In this document: piece by piece, positions 8,349-16,646 of the stretch
Numbering within the stretch: the first letter of the stretch is position 1
Layout of the letters: every line of letters starts with the position of its first letter
DNA from: Rhodoligotrophos appendicifer
GTDB taxonomy: Bacteria; Pseudomonadota; Alphaproteobacteria; Rhizobiales; Im1
Assembly: GCF_007474605.1 (NCBI RefSeq)
Contig: NZ_VHKL01000009.1
Coordinates: 62,001-126,000, forward strand
DNA length: 64,000 nt
Direction of reading: 5' to 3'
Notes under the pieces: model-generated
What the model was told of the DNA's origin: nothing
The model's input: the letters and a program-made list of their open reading frames with translations, nothing else
Database searches by the model: none
Made by a program: the position numbers and the translations under genes

Positions 8349-9589
8349 TCGGCGAGCTTCTCGATCCGCAGATCGCTCATCGTCAGTTCACCGGAGAACC
8401 GATAGAGCCAACTGTCCGTCGTCAGGCCACTGCTCAGTCGGAGGATCTGGGCTGGGCAATCCGCCTGGCCGACGGCGAAACTCGACTCAAGAGGCTGTGT
8501 CGCGAAGGACCCTTCGGGAATCTCCAGCCTCCCCAGTTCCTCCCGCGAATGCGCGCATTGAAGCGACCAGAACAGATCTTTGGGGAAATGCAGGGCTCGT
8601 CCAGAGACATTCACCCGAAGACGATAGCGGCCTGGTGGAACCTGCAGATATTGCTGCAACAGAACACCCTTTACCGGTTTGTCAAAGAAGCGGAGTTTTG
8701 CCCCCGTCTCTCGGCCGGGCGGCAGAAACGTCAGTTCAAAGCCGGACTGACGGGGGAAACTCCAGTCAAAGGGGCGGCGTGAGAAGATTGGCGCAAAGCT
8801 GCCGTTGAAGACATAGCCGGCAGAGGATCTCTCCTGCTCCGACAGAGTAAACAGAAAGACCCGGTAAGCCGTCTCATACCGTTTCTGCTGGACGTAACTG
8901 GCCAAGACGAGTGCCAGTTCATCGGGCGTCGGCGGGGCGGCGGAACTTCTGAGATCGAGCAAGAGACGACTTGCCTCGTCGGTGGTGGCCGGATCGCGGC
9001 CCAGGGACCGAAGGAGGGACAGCCGCCACGGCACATTGGCCACAAGTGCAGCACGGATGGAGGCGTAACCGTCGGGGTCTGCAAGAATGGCGGGAAAGGC
9101 TCCCGCCACATCGTCGAATTTTTCAGGCCAGCGCCGCAACAACACATTGATGCCGCCGACCGCGGAGGCCACGTCTGCCTCTTCTATCGACCTGACGATC
9201 TTTCGCTGAAGGGCGTGAATCTCCGCCTTCGACAGTTGAAGGGCGTGATCAAAGTATCGGTAAGCCTCTTCCGTCTGCCCGGTACGATACAAGACTTCAC
9301 CGACCAGACTATACAGTCTCGCGTCACCTACGTTAAACGGCAAGGCAGAGCGCAACCGATCATCCAGTCCCCGCAGTTCCGACGGCTGTTCGGATCGGTT
9401 CAACTGCTCCGTCGCCGTTAGGACAAGGGCTTCGACGTTCAGCGGATCCAGGGTGAGAGCCAGAGACGGCTCGATCCGCTCAAGACTTCGACTGAGCCCG
9501 ATCAACAACGCCATCACGATAAAGCCGAAGGCGACGAACAAGGTCAGAAAGCGCCGAATGCTTGCCGCGGACCCTCCGATCTGAGCCAT
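8345..9589 (-). CDS. Membrane-anchored TPR protein of the EPS cluster
   Basis: From ATG 9589 about 414 residues; an upstream ATG at 9628 is possible. One N-terminal membrane helix (FLTLFVAFGFIVMALLIGL) precedes a periplasmic part. TPR-like repeats follow at about residues 45-150 (LVGEVLYRTGQTEEAYRYFDHALQ), then an uncharacterised C-terminal beta-rich half. The 5' end overlaps the kinase gene upstream by about 110 bases, which is unusually long. The start of wzy overlaps its stop. By position it is likely an assembly or scaffold protein for polymerisation or export. I do not recognise a named family for the C-terminal half. Confidence 0.7.
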   Translation of the reverse strand: MAQIGGSAASIRRFLTLFVAFGFIVMALLIGLSRSLERIEPSLALTLDPLNVEALVLTATEQLNRSEQPSELRGLDDRLRSALPFNVGDARLYSLVGEVLYRTGQTEEAYRYFDHALQLSKAEIHALQRKIVRSIEEADVASAVGGINVLLRRWPEKFDDVAGAFPAILADPDGYASIRAALVANVPWRLSLLRSLGRDPATTDEASRLLLDLRSSAAPPTPDELALVLASYVQQKRYETAYRVFLFTLSEQERSSAGYVFNGSFAPIFSRRPFDWSFPRQSGFELTFLPPGRETGAKLRFFDKPVKGVLLQQYLQVPPGRYRLRVNVSGRALHFPKDLFWSLQCAHSREELGRLEIPEGSFATQPLESSFAVGQADCPAQILRLSSGLTTDSWLYRFSGELTMSDLRIEKLAE

Positions 9590-11852
9590 GCTCCCCCCGA
9601 TCGTCCAATTGTGCCCTCTCGGCCCCATAGGCGTAATATTGGTAATTCAGATGTTTGTAGTCATAGTCGAACTTGCTGATCGAAAATTTGGACATGGCCG
9701 CGCCGGCCACACTCGCACCAGCGGCGCGCAAGCGCTTCAGCGCGGCCTTGGCGGATTTCCGGGTTACCTGATTTGTTGAAATCACCATCAGCGTACCCTC
9801 GACCAACCGGCTCAAAATGGGTGCATCGGAGAGACCGACAACGGGCGGAGCATCAATGATGATGAGATCGAAGCTCCCGGTGAGACTGTCGAGGAGAGAA
9901 GCCATTCGGGGAGAGGAAAGAAGATCAGCCGGATTGGGAGGGATCGTTCCGGAGGTCAGCACGGTGACATTATCGAACTTGGTCGAGCGAAAGATGCCCG
10001 GAACATCTTCCCTTCGAACAGTATTGGTCAGCATGTTGCTGAGGCCGAGAATATTACTCAACCCAAACAGGCGGTGTAGACTAGGCTTTCGCATGTCGGC
10101 ATCAATCACAAGAACATTCGCACCCAGGATCGCGAAATCCTGCGCGAGCTTGAATGATGTGGTCGATTTTCCTTCGGAGGGTTCTGCGCTGGTGACCAAA
10201 AGGGTGTTCGGAACACCATCGGCACCCGAGAATTGCAAAGATGTCCTCAGGGACCGGTAAGCCTCGGAAAGGGCTGATTTCTGATCCGTAACGTTGGCCC
10301 CGAGGTCCCGATCATCGCTCTTGGGAAGAATGCCGAGAACGGTCAGGCCAAGCTCTTTCTCTACCTGCTCAGGCCTGGTGAATGTATTGTCCATCATCTC
10401 CAGGACATAGATTATCAAGGCTCCCAGCGACATGAAGAGCGCCAACCCCACTGCAACGTTCTTCAACATGCTCGGAGAAAAGGGGGCGGATGGCGCTATC
10501 GCAAGATCGACAATGGCAGCATTCTGACTTTTGAGCTCAGAGCCTATTGTTGCCTCGTTCATTTTCGATATCAGATTTTCATATTGAGACCTATTTGAAT
10601 CGACCTCACGCCGGAGGATCGTGTATTTTATACTTTTATCGTTAAATTCTATATTTTGCTTTTCCATATCAATGAGCTTAGCGCGGAGGTCGGATTCCTT
10701 GTTGATTGCTTCCTGATATTTCAACTTAATGGAATCAAGGATGGCCATGATCCCGTCATCGACCAACCGACGCAATTCTGCAATCTGGGCCAATAGCTGC
10801 TTCATTTCCGGGAAGTTCGGCTTCAGTAAGCCCAGCTTCTGCTGATACTGGCCGCTGAGATCAGCGATGGTCCCCCGCAGCTTCGTCAAACCTTCGCTCT
10901 CCAGCACCTGCGGCAGGCTGCCTCCCCTGCCCGCATCGATCTGCGCCACCAGACGGCCCGTGTCCAAGCGCTCCTGGATCGCGGTCGCCAATGCAGAGTT
11001 CAGGGTCTCGATGTTGGCGCCAATCAGCGAAAGCTCTTTTCCGGTTATGGTGATTCCGGCCGTGCGCGCGTATTCGACGAGCGCCTGCTCCGACTTCTGC
11101 AGCTTGTCCTTGACCTGCAGAACCTGTTCTTCAATGAACTGACGTGCCAGAGACGACGTCTCGCTCGTTCGGTCGACCCTCTGGTCGATGAAGCTCTGGG
11201 CAATCTGGTTGGCCACGTCCTTGGCAAAGAGAGGGCTCTGGTCTTGGAAGGTGATCGAGATCAAGCTCGTGCCCTGGACCAGACTTGCCGTGACTCCATG
11301 AAGAACGCGACCCACGGCCATGTTTTCACGCTGCTCCGACGACAGATCCTCAAGAGTCGGGGGCTGTCCCATCCCGAATGCTCTATAAAAGATGTTCGCG
11401 ACGGAGAATTCGGCCTTGGGGAACAGAAACTGAGGTTTCTCACTCAATTGAAGCGCATAGGCGACGCGCTGGGCCAGGGCGCGGCTGGTGAGCTTCTCAC
11501 GCGCCGTCAGGAACGCCCTGACGTCACTGGCTTCGCTGATCGCCTCCATATCCTGGAACACTTTTGCCGAGGGAACCAAGACCTCAAGGCGGGCGGTGGC
11601 CCGGTAGAGGGGCGTCTGCATCATGGTCACCGCCACGCCACACACCACGCCGGCCAAGCAGAGGACCAGGAGCAGCCAGCGATAACGAACGACATAGAGG
11701 AAGATTTTAAAGGGGGTGAGCCTGTCCTCCTTGTCGGTGTCTTCCCGACCATAATAAACATCGAGCTCACGCGGCCCCTCATGATGGGCCGGCAGGGCTT
11801 GCACAGGCGCCCCAATCGCTGCCCCGGGATAGCGGCCCTGCCTATCCAACAT
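9480..11852 (-). CDS. Wzz-type polysaccharide co-polymerase fused to BY-kinase (tyrosine autokinase)
   Basis: 790 residues. The Wzz domain starts at about residue 45 with a membrane helix at 58-78. A long coiled-coil periplasmic region lies at about 205-445 and a second helix at 463-485. The cytoplasmic BY-kinase has Walker A SAEPSEGKSTTS (555-566), Walker A' VLVIDADMRKP (580-590) and Walker B LIIIDAPP (663-670). A tyrosine cluster at 730-742 has six tyrosines and is the autophosphorylation site. Such proteins set polysaccharide chain length through cycles of phosphorylation and oligomerisation. The matching phosphatase is two genes upstream (12704-13507). Oddly, 48 residues follow the tyrosine cluster and overlap the next gene. 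AGGGG stands seven bases before the ATG. Confidence 0.93.
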   Translation of the reverse strand: MLDRQGRYPGAAIGAPVQALPAHHEGPRELDVYYGREDTDKEDRLTPFKIFLYVVRYRWLLLVLCLAGVVCGVAVTMMQTPLYRATARLEVLVPSAKVFQDMEAISEASDVRAFLTAREKLTSRALAQRVAYALQLSEKPQFLFPKAEFSVANIFYRAFGMGQPPTLEDLSSEQRENMAVGRVLHGVTASLVQGTSLISITFQDQSPLFAKDVANQIAQSFIDQRVDRTSETSSLARQFIEEQVLQVKDKLQKSEQALVEYARTAGITITGKELSLIGANIETLNSALATAIQERLDTGRLVAQIDAGRGGSLPQVLESEGLTKLRGTIADLSGQYQQKLGLLKPNFPEMKQLLAQIAELRRLVDDGIMAILDSIKLKYQEAINKESDLRAKLIDMEKQNIEFNDKSIKYTILRREVDSNRSQYENLISKMNEATIGSELKSQNAAIVDLAIAPSAPFSPSMLKNVAVGLALFMSLGALIIYVLEMMDNTFTRPEQVEKELGLTVLGILPKSDDRDLGANVTDQKSALSEAYRSLRTSLQFSGADGVPNTLLVTSAEPSEGKSTTSFKLAQDFAILGANVLVIDADMRKPSLHRLFGLSNILGLSNMLTNTVRREDVPGIFRSTKFDNVTVLTSGTIPPNPADLLSSPRMASLLDSLTGSFDLIIIDAPPVVGLSDAPILSRLVEGTLMVISTNQVTRKSAKAALKRLRAAGASVAGAAMSKFSISKFDYDYKHLNYQYYAYGAERAQLDDRGEHGSDRRVRGKHSALSDLVRRLRLYRDGVVDRAQSKS

Positions 11853-11921
11853 GGCCGACCCCTGCGGGTTGCGGCAGGTCCAAACAGTTCACGAGGAACC
11901 AGTTCATCGGGAGCCGGAGGT

Positions 11922-12707
11922 TCAAAGCGGCATCACCGCAAGACGCGTGGCGCTCGTCGCCATGCCCAAAGCCTGCATCAGATTATTCATCGCCACCTTG
12001 CTTTGGGACGTGAACACGACGATCACGTCGCCGCCATAGATGTTGGGGTTTGATCGTTCGCCGTTGCGGATCGCATCGACGTCGTAATTGGCGACCAATC
12101 TGCTGCCGCCATAGCTGCGATAGACATAGACCTTGGTGGGATCAGCGATGTTGCTCAAGCCGCCGGCCATGGCCACCGCATCGAGAAGAGAGGAATTGCT
12201 CGAGACCGGATAAATTCCCGCCTTGGTCACCTCCCCATCCATCGTCACCCGCTGACCGACGGACTCCTTCATGAAGACCGTGACGTCCGGCGACTGCAGG
12301 TAGTCTTCCTCGTAAGCCTTCTCGATCTCCTGCTCCAACTGGCGAACGCTCTTTCCTGCCGCAGCCACCGAGCCGATCAGCGGCAAAGAGACATTGCCGG
12401 TCGCATCGACCTGAACGGTGCGGTCAAGGCTGTCGACCTGAAAGACGTCTATGGCCAGAACATCATTGGCCGAGATGGGTTGCTCCGCACCATTGGTGTG
12501 ATCAGGAGGAGGGAGTTCGGACACCATCCGCAGACCAGCGCCCGCCTGACCTTTGCCAATCGCGGCAGGGTGGACCGTGCCATCGGCATTGGCTCCCGCC
12601 AGAACCACCCTTTCGGGCCCCCTTGCGGAACAGCCCAAAGAGTTGACACAGAGGATCACGACGAACACAGGCATGATCCGAGAAAATGCGCCGCAGCCTA
12701 TGATCAT
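11922..12707 (-). CDS. Polysaccharide export outer-membrane protein (Wza/OPX family)
   Basis: 261 residues. A hydrophobic signal segment ends at N-S-L-G-C (Cys26); the -3 position is Ser rather than Leu, so lipidation is plausible but the lipobox is imperfect. The poly_export domain follows (about 80-160: ISANDVLAIDVFQVDSLDRTVQVDATGNVSLPLIG), then a SLBB domain (about 165-245: MDGEVTKAGIYPV ... YGGDVIVV). It is the outer-membrane channel for the exported polymer and works with the Wzz/kinase encoded next. It starts inside the phosphatase stop (ATGA), so the two are translationally coupled. It is shorter than E. coli Wza (about 360 residues), as is common in short OPX proteins with one SLBB domain. 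Confidence 0.88.
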   Translation of the reverse strand: MIIGCGAFSRIMPVFVVILCVNSLGCSARGPERVVLAGANADGTVHPAAIGKGQAGAGLRMVSELPPPDHTNGAEQPISANDVLAIDVFQVDSLDRTVQVDATGNVSLPLIGSVAAAGKSVRQLEQEIEKAYEEDYLQSPDVTVFMKESVGQRVTMDGEVTKAGIYPVSSNSSLLDAVAMAGGLSNIADPTKVYVYRSYGGSRLVANYDVDAIRNGERSNPNIYGGDVIVVFTSQSKVAMNNLMQALGMATSATRLAVMPL

Positions 12708-13507
12708 GACGCGCCCCCAGAAAAGAGGCGGTCCAGCACTCCCTGCCTTTCAGGGCCAGACTTCTGCGCCTTTTCCGGCCGGCAGATCTGCGGCATCGGC
12801 TCATCAGCCAGAATGGCTGCCGGTCGGAATATGACCATGTTGTCGGCTTCCTCTTCGCCAACGAGCGTCGCCAAACCGGCTCTCGCTCGAGACAGGCAGG
12901 GACGACGGGCCTTCGTGCCGTGAGCATCCGTCGCAACGACAGCGACCCGACCCTCGGCCAGCAGTTTCTCGGAGTTGATCCGCGCGGCCCGTCCGAACGC
13001 GCCGGTAATGGATTCGGCGGTCAATTGCAGGAGGCAGCCAAGGTCATTGAGCTGCACCACCATCTCGTAATGAGTCTCGATCCACGTCATCCGCTCCGGA
13101 TGCGTCAGAACAGGCACAAATCCCTGCCGCATCAGACGCGCAACAAGATCTCCGATCCGAGGCGGCAAAACGTGGTGCGGCGGCTCGAACAGGAAGTATC
13201 TCGTCCCGTTGAGGGTGGGAACGTCCCCAAAGGCAAGCCTCTCCGGAAGGTTGGGCGCGATATGAACATCCGCCCCCACGTAAAGCTCCAGCGGAATATC
13301 CCGATTCAAAAGCTCATATCGCAGGTGCTCAGTCGCTTGCTCGATGGTGGACGTCGTGTTCTCAAACACCCCCGGCATGATGTGCGGCGTGCACACCATG
13401 TGCGTAATACCGTCATCTACAGCCATCCGGGCCATCTCAATCGATGTGGCCAGTGTCGGAGAGCCATCATCTATTCCGGGCAGAATGTGAGAATGCAGGT
13501 CGATCAT
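12704..13507 (-). CDS. PHP-type protein-tyrosine phosphatase (CpsB/YwqE-like)
   Basis: 267 residues from ATG 13507; a GTG lies one codon before. Metal-binding PHP motifs are complete: D-L-H-S-H near the start, G-I-D-D-G, C-T-P-H at about 40, L-T-H-P-E-R in the middle and A-T-D-A-H-G near residue 195. These enzymes use a metal cluster to dephosphorylate the tyrosine-rich tail of the cognate BY-kinase, which is encoded two genes downstream in the same transcript. CpsB-type phosphatases are best known from Gram-positive capsule loci; here the enzyme takes the place usually held by a low-molecular-weight phosphatase in proteobacterial EPS loci. Confidence 0.9.
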   Translation of the reverse strand: MIDLHSHILPGIDDGSPTLATSIEMARMAVDDGITHMVCTPHIMPGVFENTTSTIEQATEHLRYELLNRDIPLELYVGADVHIAPNLPERLAFGDVPTLNGTRYFLFEPPHHVLPPRIGDLVARLMRQGFVPVLTHPERMTWIETHYEMVVQLNDLGCLLQLTAESITGAFGRAARINSEKLLAEGRVAVVATDAHGTKARRPCLSRARAGLATLVGEEEADNMVIFRPAAILADEPMPQICRPEKAQKSGPERQGVLDRLFSGGAS

Positions 13508-13620
13508 CACCGGAACTCAGTCGTCAATGAAAACAGCGGGACAGATGGCAGGAACGGCCCCTGCCGGGGCAGCCCGGTCGGGCGAGCGCCGTGATCCAAG
13601 CCTCGTCGCGGCCGCGGCCA

Positions 13621-14124
13621 TTACTTGCTTACGGAATCGCGTTCATCATGAGAGCGTACGCGGACGAGTCCCCAGGTGACCCCTCCGCCGACGAGCAGGG
13701 CCGCCGCCGCGTACCCGTTAGGTCGCGGCCGTTGTCTTGGATCCGCCGAGGCCGCTTCAATGGAAACGCAAATGCCCCCAGGGGATTGCTCCACCCTCAG
13801 CGTCGAGTCCGACGGTAGTTCCAGGAAGCAGCCCCGGCCAAGATGCGCGGTGGCAGAGGACCGCTGACCGACAATTATGCGGTTACCGATCGAAATGGGC
13901 GTCAGGGCCTCCACGGGCAGATATCCCATTGCCTCCGAACGCATCACATCTCCCTTCACAGAATTGATCCGGCCAACCGCGGCGCCCCGGGGCTGCTGAG
14001 AGAGTATGCAAATGCATGGATCCACGGGCTCCGCCCTAAGAAGTTGTGCTGACGAAACAATAACCGCCCCTGTTACGGCACATTTCAACACGATTTTTCT
14101 CATTAGACGATTTTCTACCAACAT
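13621..14124 (-). CDS. FecR-like exported protein of the EPS cluster, function unknown
   Basis: 167 residues, starting at ATG 14124 (AGG eight bases upstream) or at an internal ATG at 14103. An N-terminal signal (IVLKCAVTGAVIVSSAQLLRA) is followed by a domain of about 90 residues with the pattern G-R-I-N-S-V-K-G-D-V ... I-G-N-R-I-I-V-G ... T-A-H-L-G, resembling the FecR/DUF4880-associated beta domain. A second hydrophobic stretch near the C-terminus (YAAAALLVGGGVTWGLV) may anchor it. Four cysteines lie in the mature part. It sits between the sugar transferase and the phosphatase genes on the same strand. A role in envelope assembly is inferred from position only. Confidence 0.65.
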   Translation of the reverse strand: MLVENRLMRKIVLKCAVTGAVIVSSAQLLRAEPVDPCICILSQQPRGAAVGRINSVKGDVMRSEAMGYLPVEALTPISIGNRIIVGQRSSATAHLGRGCFLELPSDSTLRVEQSPGGICVSIEAASADPRQRPRPNGYAAAALLVGGGVTWGLVRVRSHDERDSVSK

Positions 14125-14185
14125 TCACCAACCTGTACATTTAGAGTTATTTGTTCTTATTAGCCCAAGATAAATCTATTTGCTA

Positions 14186-15463
14186 TTATTTTGATCCAAA
14201 CCCCGTTATTATTGTTTGTATAGTCTTCAAGACAATGACCACGTCCAACCATGGCGAGAAATTCTTGATGTAGTAAAAGTCGTAGTGAAGTTTTCCGAGA
14301 ACATCATCGACGGCCGCGACATGGCCTTGGTTCACCTGCGCCCAGCCAGTGATCCCGGGGCGGACGATATGTCGGTATGGATAGAAGGGAAGTTCCTCCT
14401 CATACCAGCGAGACAACACCACTGCCTCAGGGCGAGGCCCAATCCAACTCATCTCGCCGCGAAGAATGTTCAGCAGCTGAGGCAGTTCATCGATACGGGA
14501 TCTTCGTAAGTAGCGGCCCAATCGGGTGATCCGTGCGTCCCCGACCTTGGTGATGGCCCGCTCTCTGTCGTGGCCCTCCTCATCACTGACCTTCATGGAG
14601 CGGAACTTGAAGACGGTGATCGGCTGGCCACGATAGCCAATCCGCTCCTGCCGGAAGAAGACCGGGCCCGGCGAGTCCAGCCTGATCAGGACTGAAACGG
14701 CTGCCAGGAACGGCAGAAGACCCAAAAGCGCGATCGCTGCGGTCAACCAATCAATGGCCTGCTTGATCTTGATGTAGGCATGATTGGGGCTCAAGGAGCC
14801 GAGGGTATTCTCAGACAAATGCTCAATTTCGACGCGCCCCGTGAGCGATTCACGTACCTGTTTGACGTGAAAGACAGGGATGCCTGAAAGGGCACTCTGG
14901 GTGATATACCGGACCCACTCCTGGGACAGGTTCGCGCGCAGATCCGCCACGACCCCGCTTATGTCGTGGACCTTCAGCTTTGCCGAAGTGACACGAAGCC
15001 AGTTCACGCCCGGGATCGTTTCCAGCTTCTCGACGTCGCCACCAGGGACAACCGCCAGCCGGTAGGGTTCGATGCCTCGCACGGCCACCCCATGGCCAAA
15101 ATACCAAAGGGTGCAGAGCAGAAAACTCGCCGCCGCCTGAAACCGACTATAGTCGAGCCGGAAGAAAAAGATCGAGAGGAAGACAGCGCCGTAGGTAATG
15201 GCAAAGGTCGGGATGATATAGCCTGCCGCCGCGACGCCAGGAAAATTGCCGATCCGGCGATAAGCAAAGAAGCCTGCGACATGAGCAAGGAAGGTGCCCA
15301 GTATCGTCGTTTGGAGATTTGCCTGGAGAATAACGGTACTATCGAGCGACATTCTGACAAGAGCAGGCGCCACGATAGCGAAGCAAAAACCCCCAATGAG
15401 CTGAAATCGAATACGCGAGATGAACTTTCTGCGAATTCCAAGATTTTCGGCGGCAATACTCAA
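14186..15463 (-). CDS. Undecaprenyl-phosphate sugar-phosphate transferase (priming enzyme)
   Basis: 425 residues, TTG start. Four to five hydrophobic segments fill the first ~130 residues, then a CoA-binding-like cytoplasmic domain, then a membrane hairpin (IDWLTAAIALLGLLPFLAAVSV) and the bacterial sugar transferase domain. The domain carries the invariant P-G-P-V-F-F-R-Q-E-R-I-G, F-K-F-R-S-M, R-R-S-R-I-D-E-L-P-Q, G-P-R-P-E and P-G-I-T-G-W-A-Q-V-N. It transfers a sugar-1-phosphate to undecaprenyl phosphate and starts each EPS repeat unit. The fused N-terminal membrane region is the PHPT/WbaP-long form. It is first in the EPS operon after the NusG paralogue, and an ops-like sequence lies in its leader (15521-15536). 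Confidence 0.9.
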   Translation of the reverse strand: MSIAAENLGIRRKFISRIRFQLIGGFCFAIVAPALVRMSLDSTVILQANLQTTILGTFLAHVAGFFAYRRIGNFPGVAAAGYIIPTFAITYGAVFLSIFFFRLDYSRFQAAASFLLCTLWYFGHGVAVRGIEPYRLAVVPGGDVEKLETIPGVNWLRVTSAKLKVHDISGVVADLRANLSQEWVRYITQSALSGIPVFHVKQVRESLTGRVEIEHLSENTLGSLSPNHAYIKIKQAIDWLTAAIALLGLLPFLAAVSVLIRLDSPGPVFFRQERIGYRGQPITVFKFRSMKVSDEEGHDRERAITKVGDARITRLGRYLRRSRIDELPQLLNILRGEMSWIGPRPEAVVLSRWYEEELPFYPYRHIVRPGITGWAQVNQGHVAAVDDVLGKLHYDFYYIKNFSPWLDVVIVLKTIQTIITGFGSK

Positions 15464-15520
15464 TGCACTTCAGGACGATATAATCGCTGCTCTTTAGAAA
15501 TGAAACGCTTAGTTCGCAGA

Positions 15521-15536
15521 GATAAAGCTACCGCAC
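15521..15536 (-). promoter_or_regulatory. ops-like element in the EPS operon leader
   Basis: Read on the minus strand, the leader between the NusG-paralogue gene and the sugar transferase contains GTGCGGTAGCTTTATC. It shares GCGGTAGC with the enterobacterial ops sequence (GGCGGTAGCGTG) that recruits RfaH to paused RNA polymerase. It stands about 60 bases upstream of the transferase start and immediately after a palindrome. The match is seven to nine bases and could be chance, but the position, directly downstream of an RfaH-like gene and ahead of a polysaccharide operon, is the one expected. Confidence 0.4.
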
Positions 15537-15558
15537 TCTCGGGTGACTCACCCGTGAG
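15536..15558. promoter_or_regulatory. 23-bp palindrome upstream of the ops-like element
   Basis: CGGGTGA / TCACCCG arms (15540-15546 and 15548-15554) flank one central base. After one mismatch on each side the symmetry continues with CTC / GAG, for 23 bp in all. On the minus strand a run of seven T lies before it rather than after it, so it is not an ordinary intrinsic terminator for the NusG gene. It may be an operator for the EPS promoter or a pause hairpin working with the ops-like motif. Confidence 0.45.
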
Positions 15559-15591
15559 ATGATAAAAAAACCGACTTCATGGCGGACTTAG

Positions 15592-16158
15592 TCAGGCTAT
15601 TGTGACTAGATCTTTTGATTCAAGCGTCACCAAGACTTCGCCGTTCATTATGCTGAGCAACACCTGAGCCCGCCCTCCCGGGCTGAGACGTTCAAGCTTT
15701 CCCACAAGTTGCGCGAAGGGTCCGGACGCAATTCGCACCGCACCGCCCTCCTGCAAGGTCGAACTAAAATCCAATAATCCCCGGTCATCAGCGAACTCGA
15801 TGAAGCTTTCCACCAAGCCGACGGGACAAGCCACCGGCAAGCCGCCCTGCATAATCAGCGAGCGGACTCCATAGGTGCCATTTATCGAGCGCCAGGTGTC
15901 GCGGGACAGATCAAGCGGCACGAACATGTATCCTGGAAAGAATGGTGCGAATCGCGTCAGAAGCCGCCTCGCGTGGCGAACGGTCTTCATCTGCCGCGGA
16001 AGAAAGGGCTGATAGCCCTGCATGCGCAGGTGATACGCGGCCTTCTCCTCCCGAGCCAAGTGGACGCCCACTGCGTACCACCGGCGCCGACATCGGCCGC
16101 CGCTCGATTCCCCCTGACTTCTCTCCCGAATGCTCTCTTCCGCTAAAGACATTCCCAT
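15592..16158 (-). CDS. NusG-family specialised elongation factor (RfaH-like), EPS cluster
   Basis: About 188 residues from ATG 16158, where GGAG is close upstream; another ATG at 16152 and an open frame to a TTG at 16302 are alternatives. The NGN domain (about 30-130) contains W-Y-A-V-G-V-H, P-F-L-P-R-Q, F-P-G-Y-M-F-V and G-V-R-S-L-I, typical of NusG paralogues in surface-polysaccharide loci. A KOW-like C-terminus follows (GGAVRIASGPFAQLVGKLERL). It is not the housekeeping NusG, which sits in the ribosomal-protein region. It precedes and is co-oriented with the EPS genes, so it probably prevents premature termination in this long operon. Confidence 0.85.
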   Translation of the reverse strand: MGMSLAEESIRERSQGESSGGRCRRRWYAVGVHLAREEKAAYHLRMQGYQPFLPRQMKTVRHARRLLTRFAPFFPGYMFVPLDLSRDTWRSINGTYGVRSLIMQGGLPVACPVGLVESFIEFADDRGLLDFSSTLQEGGAVRIASGPFAQLVGKLERLSPGGRAQVLLSIMNGEVLVTLESKDLVTIA

Positions 16159-16302
16159 CCATCTCCACGACCGGCGGCCGCTGAACTGGGCGCGACCCGG
16201 GCCGTTACGGCTCCACCGCTCGTCGACTTCACTCCAGAAGAAGACAAATCGGCCGCCTGAAACTTCATTCCCGGCCTCTGCGACCGTTTTCCTGACACCC
16301 AA

Positions 16303-16646
16303 CGGGGAGAGTCGTATTCCATGTAAATAATCTTAAGAGAGAAGGTCAACAAGGAAAATATCACGACCGTAAACAATGTTTGTACTTACATTACAGTCGT
16401 TCATGTAGTTATGTTCATAAAAGCTATACATTTATATTACAAGAAATTGCCGATAACGACAACATCCGACTTTGTCAATTTTGCAATGAAGGCGTTATCC
16501 TCCAGGGAACAGCGCGCGACGGAGGATTACATTGCCGTCACCATAAAGCGGCAGAGATCCGAACCGGGACTGCTTCTGCAACGGACCCCAAAAAAGAGGC
16601 GATCGCGACTATGTCGAGGAGATTGTGACTGCGCCTTTCGAGGGCA
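16303..16646. other. AT-rich intergenic region upstream of the EPS cluster
   Basis: About 340 bases without a convincing gene. From 16310 to about 16500 the composition is markedly AT-rich (TTTATATTAC, CTATACATTTAT, TTCATAAAAG), in contrast to the GC-rich flanks. Short open frames exist on both strands but show neither a known domain nor a good ribosome site. Because the NusG paralogue is transcribed leftward from here, this is the likely promoter and control region of the EPS cluster. Confidence 0.5.

Noticed and set aside
15540-15580. Intrinsic terminator of the NusG-paralogue gene
   Set aside because: The T run comes before the palindrome in the direction of transcription, the reverse of a terminator.
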